A stretch of 64,000 bases of DNA from Uruburuella testudinis (lineage in GTDB: Bacteria > Pseudomonadota > Gammaproteobacteria > Burkholderiales > Neisseriaceae): positions 1,178,001-1,242,000 of the forward strand of contig NZ_CP091508.1 of assembly GCF_022870865.1 (NCBI RefSeq), given 5' to 3'. How positions within the stretch are numbered: the first letter of the stretch is position 1; each line of letters starts with the position of its first letter. The position numbers were made by a program, and so were the translations under genes. Shown piece after piece: positions 52,028 through 60,634 of the stretch. Below the pieces are notes generated by a model that saw only the letters and a program-made list of their open reading frames with translations, had not been told where the DNA came from and did no database searches.

Positions 52028-53082
52028 TAAACCATAAAAAAATATACTCCGCCCGCCCGGCTGCCGCCGCGAAACAGGCGGGCTTCAGCCTGATTGAATT
52101 TTTAGTGGCCAGCGCTTTGAGCATGATTGTATTGATTGCCGTCGGATCGGGCTATTTTGCTTCACGCCAGCTCAGTGATACGGCTTTGGCGCGCCTGAAT
52201 GTGCAGCAGGATTTGCGTAATACGGCCAATCTGATTGTGCGCGATGCCCGTATGGCAGGCAGTTTCGGCTGCTTCAATATGGCTGCCTACCGGCCGGATG
52301 CGGTCAGTGAGGCAGCAGATTCCGAGGCGGCTTTGCGCTTGAGCGTGCCGGGGCAGAATTCATTGGTGCCGGTGAAAGCCTTGGCGGCAGCCGAGTTCAG
52401 CCCGGCGGGCTTTGCAGCGGAATCCGAGGCGCTGGTGTTTCAATATGGGGTTGGTTCGGCTTCGATTATCAACCTAACCGCCAACGGTGCCGAGTTGCAG
52501 ATACCGGCCGGTGATCCGCTGCAAACCGCCGTCAACGGCACGCCTTTGGTCTTCAGCAGCTGTGCCGTGCTCGACCGGCCGGCTGTCTATACCGTCAGCC
52601 GCAGCAATAACCGCTTGAACATCGGCAATATCGCGCCGGCTTTGAGTGCCGCGCAGGTGGCCAACGAGTTTGCCGTATTGCGGTATACGGTTAATGCTTA
52701 TGTGTTGGGCACGGCAGGGGAGCAGCAAGGTTTATTCCGTTTCCAATTGGCGGATAACGGCGGTTGGAGCAATCCGCAATTGCTGATGCCGGGCATTGAG
52801 GCCATGGACATCCAATACGGTTATGTCAATAACTGCCCCGTTATCGGTGCGGCTTCAGAAGCGGCGGCGGAAGAAACATTTGAATTTACCGATACATTAA
52901 AAACCGGCAACGATGCAGAAGGAGAGGGCGTGGCTGCGCCGGCAATTATCCGCATCACGCTCAACGGCGGCAATGATGTGGCCGCGCAAACAGCGGTCGG
53001 CGACGCTGCCGGCGGTGTTCATGTTTACAATATCGATGCAACCGTTCGCGGGGGAAACATATGCGCAGACCGTGCCATTTAA
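52024..53082 (+). CDS. pilJ: Type IV minor pilin PilJ (PilW type)
   Basis: Encodes 352 residues, the usual large PilW size. The leader ends KQAG, followed by FSLIEFLVASALSMIVLIAV (glutamate at +5). The body carries NLIVRDARMAGSFGCFN, a conserved PilW cysteine region (FGCFNMAAY), and further cysteines (SSCAVLD, NNCPVIG, NICADRAI). It begins four bases inside the pilI stop and overlaps pilK by 22 bp, so the operon is tightly packed. It is part of the minor pilin complex that starts the pilus. Confidence 0.92.
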   Translation: MINHKKIYSARPAAAAKQAGFSLIEFLVASALSMIVLIAVGSGYFASRQLSDTALARLNVQQDLRNTANLIVRDARMAGSFGCFNMAAYRPDAVSEAADSEAALRLSVPGQNSLVPVKALAAAEFSPAGFAAESEALVFQYGVGSASIINLTANGAELQIPAGDPLQTAVNGTPLVFSSCAVLDRPAVYTVSRSNNRLNIGNIAPALSAAQVANEFAVLRYTVNAYVLGTAGEQQGLFRFQLADNGGWSNPQLLMPGIEAMDIQYGYVNNCPVIGAASEAAAEETFEFTDTLKTGNDAEGEGVAAPAIIRITLNGGNDVAAQTAVGDAAGGVHVYNIDATVRGGNICADRAI

Positions 53083-53609
53083 ACCATGCCAAAGCGCCGC
53101 AACAGGGTTTCGCCTTGTTTATCGTGTTGATGATGATGATCGTGATCGCTTTTTTGGTGGTGGCGGTGACGCAGTCGTATAACACGGAAATGCGCATCGG
53201 CAGCAATGATGCCGATCGGAAAATGGCGATGTCGCTGGCTGAAGCGGCTTTGCGCCGAGGCGAGGGAGATATTGCCGATTTGGGTAATCCTGCGTTTACG
53301 CAAAACTGCACCGGCGGCTTGTGTACGCTTGCCGGGGCGCAGGCCGCTACGCAGGGCAGTGTAACAATCGGCGCCGACAGCTCCAATGTAGCGGCTTGGG
53401 AGCGGCAATGCGGTAACAGCGGCTGCCTGGAAAGCAACGGCCGGGTTTATGCTGCCGGCTCCGAAGTCAGCAGGCCGCCGCGTTACATTATCGAATTTAT
53501 CGATGCCAAAACCGACGACCGCATGATTTACCGGGTAACTGCCCGTGCGTGGGGGCGCAATGCCAACACGGTGGTAACGGTGCAGTCTTATGTGGAAGTG
53601 GCCTCTTAA
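53061..53609 (+). CDS. pilK: Type IV pilus assembly protein PilK (PilX-like family)
   Basis: Encodes 182 residues. The N-terminus is KAPQQG then FALFIVLMMMIVIAFLVVAV. As in the PilX_N family, the glutamate at +5 is missing (FALFI), which is typical for this pseudopilin at the tip. The head holds four cysteines (QNC, GLC, RQCGNSGC). It overlaps pilJ by 22 bp and is followed directly by the pilX gene (TAATG). PilK is needed for full piliation in Neisseria. Confidence 0.9.
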   Translation: MRRPCHLNHAKAPQQGFALFIVLMMMIVIAFLVVAVTQSYNTEMRIGSNDADRKMAMSLAEAALRRGEGDIADLGNPAFTQNCTGGLCTLAGAQAATQGSVTIGADSSNVAAWERQCGNSGCLESNGRVYAAGSEVSRPPRYIIEFIDAKTDDRMIYRVTARAWGRNANTVVTVQSYVEVAS

Positions 53610-53620
53610 TGGAGTATATG

Positions 53621-54109
53621 ATGGAGAAACCGCCGGGCCAACGTGGGTTTACGTTGATGGAAATGATGATTGTGGTGGCGGTGTTGGGCATTTTGGCCAG
53701 CATTGCCATGCCTTCTTATGCCCGCTATATGGAGCGCGGCCATTTGGCCAACGCCCATGCAGAGTTGGTCAATATCCATCATGCCATCAAGCGTTTCCGG
53801 GTTGCCAATCCGAGCGGGGCGGGCAGCGATACCGGCGGCAATGCGGCAGATACCGCCACCGAAGCGGGCTTGCAGCAGTTTGTGGCGAATCTTCGTCTGG
53901 AAAACACCGTGGAAGATAAATACCGGATTTCTGCAACCATGCCCAATGCCGCCGCCAACCGCCGTTACAACCTGTTGGCGATACCCCGGGAGCATACGGG
54001 TTATACCCTGGCCATATGGATGAGCAGCGCCGGCGAGGCTTACCGCTGCCGCAGCATAAGCGCGGCTCAAGCCTATCAAACCACGGGCAATTGCGAAATC
54101 ATTCAGTAA
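53621..54109 (+). CDS. pilX: Type IV minor pilin PilX
   Basis: Encodes 162 residues, matching the length of meningococcal PilX. The short leader MEKPPGQRG is followed by FTLMEMMIVVAVLGILASIA (glutamate at +5), then an alpha helix (YMERGHLANAHAELVNIHHAIKRF) and a D-region closed by two cysteines (YRCRS and GNCEI). The ATG at 53621 is preferred because GGAG lies six bases before it; ATGs at 53609 (overlapping the pilK stop as TAATG) and 53618 are alternatives. In Neisseria PilX is needed for pilus-driven aggregation and cell contact. It ends the operon; a partial dispersed repeat (54111) follows. Confidence 0.88.
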   Translation: MEKPPGQRGFTLMEMMIVVAVLGILASIAMPSYARYMERGHLANAHAELVNIHHAIKRFRVANPSGAGSDTGGNAADTATEAGLQQFVANLRLENTVEDKYRISATMPNAAANRRYNLLAIPREHTGYTLAIWMSSAGEAYRCRSISAAQAYQTTGNCEIIQ

Positions 54110-54344
54110 CGTGAGTTTGGGATAAGGTAATCCATGAGAGATAGTCAAACTCAAATAAATGCATCACGGGGATAAACTGAAGAGGGTGCGCAAGTGCAGT
54201 TTATCGGCTTGATAAGGCGGTGCTTTTTTATAGCCAAGACTCACCGAAATCAGGTGATTTTTGTGAATGGGTGTAAGCCATATGCCTTATCAAAAGGCCG
54301 TCTGAATAGATTTTCAGACGGCCTGTTGCTTGTATGGCGGCAAG
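54110..54344. other. Intergenic region after pilX with repeats
   Basis: Part of the 24545-type repeat (GTGAGTTTGGGATAAGGTAAT at 54111-54140), half an ATTCACAAAA-type end near 54255-54275 and an uptake-sequence pair at 54292-54325. No gene. Confidence 0.6.
54292..54325 (-). terminator. Uptake-sequence hairpin after the membrane protein gene
   Basis: AAAAGGCCGTCTGAA and TTTTCAGACGGCCTG inverted pair about 20 bp beyond the stop. Confidence 0.55.
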
Positions 54345-54755
54345 TTACGGAATATTGGAAACCGGCTGCTTGCGCATAAACTTCCATTTCACGGCGTAGC
54401 CGAATAAAGCGGGAATCACGGCGATGATAATTTTGAAAGTCCAAGTGGCATACCACGGTTTGGTGATAACGATGGTATCGCTCGAGGCGCCCGGCATCAA
54501 GATATCGCTGACGGCATACCAATCGAGATAAGGCCACCAGCAGGCCACCAGCAGGCCGAGGAAAATCGGCCAAATCATGCGGCTGGCATTGCGTTGCCAG
54601 ATGATAAAAAACACCACTGCCCAAATCAGGGTGAGCGCGGTAATCAGCAGCGCGGTGTGGGTGGGGGCGCCGAAATAGTCGGCAGCAAAATAAGTAAGCA
54701 CCACCCACAGTGCGGCCAATATGGCCATAATGAATTCTTCGGGGCGTTTGAGCAT
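54345..54755 (-). CDS. Small four-helix membrane protein of unknown function
   Basis: Encodes 136 residues from the ATG at 54755 (MLKRPEEFIMAILAAL). Four hydrophobic segments are visible: about 8-27, 33-52 (ALLITALTLIWAVVFFIIW), 60-76 (IWPIFLGLLVACWWPYL) and 105-124 (KIIIAVIPALFGYAVKWKF). Charged loops are short, and the C-terminus is basic. I do not recognise the family. It stands alone on the minus strand between uptake-sequence pairs. The start is chosen because the longer frame runs through an uptake sequence and lacks coding character. Confidence 0.7.
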   Translation of the reverse strand: MLKRPEEFIMAILAALWVVLTYFAADYFGAPTHTALLITALTLIWAVVFFIIWQRNASRMIWPIFLGLLVACWWPYLDWYAVSDILMPGASSDTIVITKPWYATWTFKIIIAVIPALFGYAVKWKFMRKQPVSNIP

Positions 54756-55239
54756 GATTCGGGTTCCTTCAATGTCGTAAAAAGGCCGTCTGAAAGCGGC
54801 AGAATGGTTTGCTTGAATATTACCGTAATTTTGGCTGTTTGGGTATTTACAAGCGAAAAGCCGCCTTTTTAGGCACATGATTGGGTATGCCATGAAAGAT
54901 AAGGCCGTCTGAAAGCTTAAACGTGCGGTTCATGTTTTCAGACGGCCTAATGGTAGCCGGGCAATATGGTTTGAGCCGATATCGCTGAATTCATCAGCTT
55001 GTAGAAGGCGGAACGGGGGGCTTGGTGCGCTGAATGAAAGACTCAAAATTCCCTCATAAACGAATGGTCAGGATGCCCTAGGGTGTCCTGACCATTCATA
55101 TATCATCATCTTTTTTGCGCTAAAAGCACATCTGCTGCGTTAAAAAGCCTCGCAAGATGCCCAATCTTGCTACGTTTTTTGCCTTGCATCTGTACTTTTA
55201 TCACAAAAAATCTGAGTCATTCTGAATGGTCAGGATACC
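54756..55239. other. Intergenic region with MITE half copy and full copy
   Basis: An uptake-sequence inverted pair at 54900-54950, then a MITE right half (about 55046-55081) that shares its CTAG with the full copy H at 55078-55243. No gene. Confidence 0.7.
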
Positions 55240-55243
55240 CTAG
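55078..55243. mobile_element. MITE-like element, full copy H
   Basis: 166 bp from CTAGGGTGTCCTGACCATTC to GAATGGTCAGGATACCCTAG, the clearest terminal inverted repeats in the window (about 20 bp). The left end abuts another half copy and shares its CTAG; the right CTAG forms the stop codon of the ABC transporter gene. Confidence 0.88.
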
Positions 55244-57009
55244 GCGCAAGCTGTCTGCCCCACATTCAGGCTGAGATTATGGAACGCGGCCAGTGTGTTG
55301 CGGTGGCCGATGCTGATAATCATGCTGTCGGGCAGGCGGGTTTTGATTAAGGCATATAAGGCGGCTTCGGTTGGCTCGTCGAGCGCGGAAGTGGATTCGT
55401 CCAGCAGCACCACCTGCGGTTGCACCAACAAAATGCGGACAAAGGCGATGCGCTGCAATTCGCCGGGCGAAAGGCGGTGTTGCCAGTCGCTGAGTTCATC
55501 AAGTTTGCCGGTTAAGTGGCCGAGCCGGCAATCGTGCAGGGTGGCCGCCAGTAAGGGGTGGTGCGGATTGATATCGGGATAACAGATGGCTTCGCGCAAG
55601 CTGCCCTGCGGCGTGTAAGGGCGTTGCGGCACAAATAATATCTGCCGCAGCGCCGGGTGGCGGATGGTGCCGCTGCTGCCGAACGGCCACAATCCTGCCA
55701 ATGCCCGCAGCAGTGAGGTTTTGCCGCAGCCGCTGGGGCCTTGTATCAGCAGCGAATCGCCGCGCCGCACGTGAATGTTGACGCCATCGAGCAACACCTC
55801 GCCGTTATTGCGGTAGAGCGCCACATTTTGCAGCTCGAGGCCGTCTGAAATTTCTTCCGTTGCTGCCCGGCGGCTGTGCGCCGGTTGTTCGAGGCTGCTT
55901 AAAAAACCGCTCAGGCGCTCCAGCCGTGCACGGTAGACAGTGAATTGGCCGTAAAAATTGCGGAAAAACGACATCGCTTTTTGCAGGCGCGCAAAGGCTT
56001 GCACCGTTTGCTGCATATCGCCGATTTTGATCTGCCCGGCAAAAAAACGCGGCGCTTGCAGCATCAGCGGCAGCAGCTGCATCACTTGTGAAAAAATATC
56101 ATTAAATCCGCTGAGCGACACGCTTTGGCGGGCAATGCGCCAGCGGTTGCGGATAATGGCGGCAAAGCGGCCGGCGAGCTGCTGTTGCTCCTGCCATTCG
56201 CCGTTATAAAAAGCAATGCTTTCGGCATGGTCGCGGATGCGGATAAGCGCATAACGGTAATTGCCGTTCAGCTTTTCATTGTCATAATTGGCGCGGATCA
56301 GCGGGCGGCCGATCCACATGGCAACGGCGGTGGCCAGCAAAATGGCGATATACACAAAAAACACGATGCCGCGCGGAATTTCAATGCCGAACACCGGCAA
56401 CACCCCGGCCAGGCCCCACAGCACAATGGTAAATTCAATGGTAGACAATACCGAATTGAGCATGCCGCGTACAAATTCGATGGTCGACACAATAAAATCC
56501 TGTGCATCTTGTTGAATACGCTGATCGATATTATCAGGCGCATGGCGCAGCATTTGCAGGCTGTAATAATTTTTATCGGCCAGCCAGCGCGAGGTTAAGA
56601 TGCCGTTGAGCTTTTCCGACCATTTAATCGCCAGCGCCTGATCCAAAAAATCATTGAAAATACCGTTGACCGCGCGAATCAGCATCACTGCGGCATTAAT
56701 CAGCACCGCCGTCCAAAATACGGCCGCGAGCTTGTCTTGCAAGGCGCTGTAGGCGCTGTTGTAGAGAAAAGTGTTTAACACAAACAGGCGGATTTCAGTG
56801 AGCAGCAGCAACACCATCACGCCCAGCAGCAAGATGATTTTGCCGCGGCTGCGCTTATTGAGGCAGGGCTTGAGAATTTGCCAAAACTGCTTGCCGAAGC
56901 GGGTTTTGCCCAGCAGAAACACCGCCAGCGCGAGCACCAGCACCACACCGCAGAATGTTTGCAACAGCCACAGCGGTGTGGCCTGTAGCTCGATTTGCCA
57001 TTTTTGCAT
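55240..57009 (-). CDS. ABC transporter, fused permease/ATPase of the SbmA/YddA type
   Basis: Encodes 589 residues. The N-terminal half has about six membrane helices and the SbmA/BacA/peroxisomal-ABC signature region (IQQDAQDFIVSTIEF, REALAIKWSEKLN-like WSEKLNGILTSRWLADKNYYSLQ). The C-terminal ATPase shows Walker A GPSGCGKTSLLRALAGLW (about 425), the signature LSPGELQRIAFVRIL (about 515) and Walker B VVLLDESTSALDE. Relatives include E. coli YddA and SbmA-type peptide or siderophore-related carriers. It is divergent from a TonB-dependent receptor gene, so a joint role in taking up or processing a ligand is plausible but not shown. The stop TAG lies within the MITE CTAG end; the final residues TACA may be native. 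Confidence 0.86.
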   Translation of the reverse strand: MQKWQIELQATPLWLLQTFCGVVLVLALAVFLLGKTRFGKQFWQILKPCLNKRSRGKIILLLGVMVLLLLTEIRLFVLNTFLYNSAYSALQDKLAAVFWTAVLINAAVMLIRAVNGIFNDFLDQALAIKWSEKLNGILTSRWLADKNYYSLQMLRHAPDNIDQRIQQDAQDFIVSTIEFVRGMLNSVLSTIEFTIVLWGLAGVLPVFGIEIPRGIVFFVYIAILLATAVAMWIGRPLIRANYDNEKLNGNYRYALIRIRDHAESIAFYNGEWQEQQQLAGRFAAIIRNRWRIARQSVSLSGFNDIFSQVMQLLPLMLQAPRFFAGQIKIGDMQQTVQAFARLQKAMSFFRNFYGQFTVYRARLERLSGFLSSLEQPAHSRRAATEEISDGLELQNVALYRNNGEVLLDGVNIHVRRGDSLLIQGPSGCGKTSLLRALAGLWPFGSSGTIRHPALRQILFVPQRPYTPQGSLREAICYPDINPHHPLLAATLHDCRLGHLTGKLDELSDWQHRLSPGELQRIAFVRILLVQPQVVLLDESTSALDEPTEAALYALIKTRLPDSMIISIGHRNTLAAFHNLSLNVGQTACA

Positions 57010-57326
57010 GAGAAACTTTGTATGAGGCCGTCTGAAATCATTTTCAGACGGCTATATCAATAGGATGAGTGATTTTAAATCTGAATATCTGCACAAGATA
57101 AGACTTGTGAAATTTTATTACTTTTTGTGCGGCAAAATCTACTGCCATCATCAAGCAGCATGCGCGGGTGTTATGAAAACGCAACATAATGGTTTTAAAT
57201 AGCCGTTTTGCAATATTTTTGATGAAAGCATGCCGATAAAAAGAATATAATAACGAAAATTAAGCTGATTGAATACAATTCTCAAGCGCAAAGTATTTTT
57301 ATTTCTTTTTGATGCGAGTATACACA
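57010..57326. other. Divergent control region between the ABC and receptor genes
   Basis: Holds an uptake-sequence hairpin (57023-57054) and an AT-rich part (57100-57310), probably with both promoters. I looked for a Fur box near the receptor start; only an imperfect palindrome TTGAATACAATTCTCAA (57268-57284) is present, which does not fit Fur well. Confidence 0.5.
57023..57054 (-). terminator. Uptake-sequence hairpin upstream of the ABC gene
   Basis: ATGAGGCCGTCTGAAATC and TTTTCAGACGGC inverted pair. It lies on the 5' side of the ABC gene, so it more likely supplies DNA uptake than termination. Confidence 0.35.
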
Positions 57327-59549
57327 ATGACACACAAACTGGCTTTAATTCCGCTGCTGCTTGCCAATATGCTGGCTCATGGTGCAGAAGCAGCGGCCGA
57401 TGATGCAGAAGCAGAAGCGCAGGCGCAGCTGCCAACCGTGCGGGTGAGCGGCAAAGCCACCCGTTCGTTTTCGATTGCCAGCGACGGCGACCTGCGCGAC
57501 CGCGTAAACTTGGGCTTGCTCGGCAAAGCCAATGCATTTACCGCGCCGATTACGGTGGTGAGCTATGATGAAAAAGTGATTAACAACACCGAAGCGCGCA
57601 CGCTGGTGGATGTGGTGGCAAAAAACGATGCTTCTACATGGTCGTTCGGCGGTGAAACCAACACACTGACCGGCCTCTATTTTCGCGGCTATCAGCTTGA
57701 TTCGCGCCAGTTTAGCGTCAACGGTTTGGCAGGTATGTACGGCACGCAGGGCACATCCAGCGTGCAGGTGGCTTCGGCACAGCTGATTAAAGGCGCCAGC
57801 ACGGCGGTAACGGGTATGGATCCTGAAGGTGCGGTGTCGGGCGCAGTGAATATCGAAACCAAAAAAGCGGCCGATGGGGGCAACCGAAAAATCGGCATCG
57901 GCTATTTCAGCGACAGCCGTGCACAAGGCACGTTTGATTTGGGGCAGCGGTTCGGCGCCGCTAAAGAATGGGGCGTGCGGGTTAACGGCAAGCTGCGCCA
58001 CGGCGATACGCCACGGCAAGGTTATTCTGAAGACAATAAAGAATTTGCCTTAAATGCTGATTATCGCGGCGAAAAACTGCGTATGGCATTTGATTCTATT
58101 TATTCCAAACGCAAAACCAACGGCGGCCGAGCCCGCATCCAAGATATTCAAAATGCCGAAGGCCGCCTGTTTGATGCCTTAGACGGCGATATTAATCTGG
58201 TGCCGGGCTGGCAGTATCAAAATACGCGCGGCCAAACCAATATGTTTACCTTTGAATACGACACCGATTATGATTTTCAGGTAAGCGGCGGTATCGGCTA
58301 TAACGATGCACGTTATTCCGGCATTTTGGCTTCGCCGCTTGCAGGTGCAACCGGCCAAAACTACCGCACCGGCACTTCTCGGTTGACCGACCAGCGCTTT
58401 AAAACCTTGAGCATGAATTTATCGGCGCGCGGCGAATTTGAAACCGGCAGCGTCAGCCATAATTGGAGCACCGCGCTTGACCGCGTCAACCGCAAGCGCC
58501 TCACTTATCGCGGCGCTTCGGCCAGCAGCAATAATCTGACCATTGATCCGAGCAGAAATATTGCGGACCAATTGGCTGCTTTGAATGCCGATTACAGCAC
58601 CGCATGGGATCCGAATCCGACAGTTAATTCAAAGGTTAAAGTAACCAGCCTGGCCTTGTCCGACACCCTGGGCTTTGCCGGCAACAAATACCGCCTCACT
58701 TTGGGCGGCCGCTTCCAGATGGTGGATCAGAAAAACAAAGTGGCCGGCACCGATGCCGATGCAAGCCGCTTCAGCCCGATGGTGATGGCTGCATGGGTGC
58801 CCACGCCTGATTGGGTGGTATATGGCAATTACATGGAAGATTTGGAGCCGGGTGCCGTCAGCACCGACAGCATCACCGATGAGACTACCATGGCCGATCC
58901 GCGTGTGAGCCGCCAATTTGAAATCGGTGTGCGCAAAAACTGGGGCAATTTTGTGACCACGCTGAACGCCTTTCAGATTACCCGCCCCGGCTACTGGCGC
59001 GGCAATACCGCATCGGGCACAGATTTTGCCGCAAGACGTGCGGCCGGCTCTGCTTACGCCGGTTCGGAGCAGGGTAAAGAGCGCAACCGCGGGGTGGAAT
59101 TCAATATTTATGCCAATCTGTTTGATAAAACCCTGCGCCCGAGTTTTGGCTTGATGTATTTGAAATCTGATTTGATTGATTATCCCAATTATCAAGACAA
59201 CTTGGTAAACGGCACTCAGGTAGCCAACCCGAAGGTAGTGGCCAAAGCCGGTGTAGAATGGGATACCCCGTTTGTAAAAGGCCTGACCTTAAACGGCCAT
59301 GTGCAGCATTACGGCAAATCGTATCAAGACACCGCAAAAAGATACAGTTTCCCGTCGTATACCGTTGTTGATGTGGGCGCGCGCTACAGCACCAAGCTGA
59401 GCAGCAAAAATCAGCTGACCGTCAGCGGCTCGGTGGAAAACCTGTTCAACAAAAATTACTGGCAGGTGCAGCGCGGCCAATACGACCGCAGCTTCGCCGT
59501 GCTCGGCATGCCGCGCACCTTATGGTTGAAAGCGGAATTGGCCTTTTAA
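57327..59549 (+). CDS. TonB-dependent outer-membrane receptor, siderophore type
   Basis: Encodes 740 residues from the ATG at 57327; the first 22 (MTHKLALIPLLLANMLAHGA) are a signal peptide. Next comes a TonB box-like QLPTVRVSG, then the plug domain (SFGGETNTLTGLYFRGYQLDSRQF, LIKGASTAVTGMDPEGAVSGAVNIETKKA) and a 22-strand barrel ending in aromatic WLKAELAF. The plug and gene length fit the siderophore-receptor group (TIGR01783-like). The ligand is unknown. The SbmA/YddA-like ABC gene lies divergently. Upstream in-frame ATG/TTG codons at 57309-57314 are possible but have no ribosome site. A terminator follows at 59620. Confidence 0.92.
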   Translation: MTHKLALIPLLLANMLAHGAEAAADDAEAEAQAQLPTVRVSGKATRSFSIASDGDLRDRVNLGLLGKANAFTAPITVVSYDEKVINNTEARTLVDVVAKNDASTWSFGGETNTLTGLYFRGYQLDSRQFSVNGLAGMYGTQGTSSVQVASAQLIKGASTAVTGMDPEGAVSGAVNIETKKAADGGNRKIGIGYFSDSRAQGTFDLGQRFGAAKEWGVRVNGKLRHGDTPRQGYSEDNKEFALNADYRGEKLRMAFDSIYSKRKTNGGRARIQDIQNAEGRLFDALDGDINLVPGWQYQNTRGQTNMFTFEYDTDYDFQVSGGIGYNDARYSGILASPLAGATGQNYRTGTSRLTDQRFKTLSMNLSARGEFETGSVSHNWSTALDRVNRKRLTYRGASASSNNLTIDPSRNIADQLAALNADYSTAWDPNPTVNSKVKVTSLALSDTLGFAGNKYRLTLGGRFQMVDQKNKVAGTDADASRFSPMVMAAWVPTPDWVVYGNYMEDLEPGAVSTDSITDETTMADPRVSRQFEIGVRKNWGNFVTTLNAFQITRPGYWRGNTASGTDFAARRAAGSAYAGSEQGKERNRGVEFNIYANLFDKTLRPSFGLMYLKSDLIDYPNYQDNLVNGTQVANPKVVAKAGVEWDTPFVKGLTLNGHVQHYGKSYQDTAKRYSFPSYTVVDVGARYSTKLSSKNQLTVSGSVENLFNKNYWQVQRGQYDRSFAVLGMPRTLWLKAELAF

Positions 59550-59619
59550 GCGCCCTGAATACGAAAGCAGCAGTGGAGCTTGAAAGTTAAAATCAAGCAC
59601 GGCAGCCGGGCTGAGACGG

Positions 59620-59650
59620 AACATACCCACATTGATGGGTATGTTTTTTA
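59620..59650 (+). terminator. Intrinsic terminator of the TonB receptor gene
   Basis: A perfect 10-bp stem AACATACCCA/TGGGTATGTT, 6-base loop and TTTTTA tail, 70 bp after the stop. Confidence 0.85.
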
Positions 59651-59687
59651 TGATGTTGAAAAAATCCTGAAGTTTGACTCGGGTTTG

Positions 59688-59802
59688 ATACCCATTCACC
59701 AAAATAACCTAACCGCGCTGAAGCGCCAAGCCAACCGGCCCCATACTGGCTGTACTGCCTTCGGCCCGCTGCCTTGTTGGTTTATTGTTGTGAATGGGGA
59801 TA
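59688..59802. repeat. ATTCACAAAA-type intergenic repeat, long copy
   Basis: Begins ATACCCATTCACCAAAATAAC and ends TTATTGTTGTGAATGGGGAT, inverted ends about 20 bp long around a GC-rich core. Confidence 0.75.
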
Positions 59803-60634
59803 AGTCTTTATGCTGCATCAAAAATCAGCGGGCAGGGCGGCAGGCTGAAGGCCATACTGTTGCAAAAACCGCTTTATTGCCGCTGGATTGCCGGGATTTC
59901 GCTCTGGGCGCCAGATGATGGATTGGCCGGAATCAAATGTTTCAGACGGCCTGTTATCGGATGATTCTTAGCGTGATGATGGTGTATTTATAACGGTTGC
60001 GGTAAACAAATGTTGCAAAGGCCGGATTATCGAATCGCCGAACAGTTGTGCTTATGAGCATGCAGTAAAGGTGGCGATGATTGATTTTATTGAATATTTT
60101 GAAATGATTCTTGTGTGGGTCGTGCTATAGTAAAGATTGAATGCTTTCTGAGAAACTGCCGGCGAAACCGAGCCAATCAACCTTGGCGGGCAGGGAGTTT
60201 GGAGAAGGCAACAGCTGCGTTTGCATGGCTGAAAAAAGGCCGACAACATTCGATGCGGCGGCGCGCGCTGCGTTTACACGACGGAATGTTTATTTAATTG
60301 CGTTTGAATGGTTTCAGACGGCCTGATGTTTGCCGTTGCGTTTAGGCAGCTGCTGTTGAAATAATCCATTTTGCCAAATTTATTGACCGCCGGTTTGGGC
60401 TTTATATTTTATCAGGGCGGATGTTGAAGCTGTGTTTGTGTGCCGAATCTGCCGTTTATTTGCAGAGGCCGTCTGAAAAATTCAGGCTGCTTTTTGTTGT
60501 GTTGAAAAATGGAGCTTGCGATACCGGTAAAATCTTGTTGCCGGTATTGCCGGAAAGCTGTTTTATCGTTGTGCCGGCTGGTCAGGCAGGCGGTTAAGCT
60601 GGTATGCTTGCGCCAATTTCAAAAGGAATCGGGT

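Larger units (their letters stand above)
59550..60634. other. Long intergenic region between the receptor and AI-2E-type genes
   Basis: About 1.1 kb. It holds the receptor terminator, the ATTCACAAAA-type repeat at 59688-59802, single uptake sequences at about 59940, 60313 and 60468, and no reading frame with coding character. No RNA gene is recognised. Confidence 0.6.

Noticed and set aside
57250..57310. Fur box before the TonB receptor
   Set aside because: No 19-bp match to the GATAATGATAATCATTATC pattern; only a weak palindrome was found.
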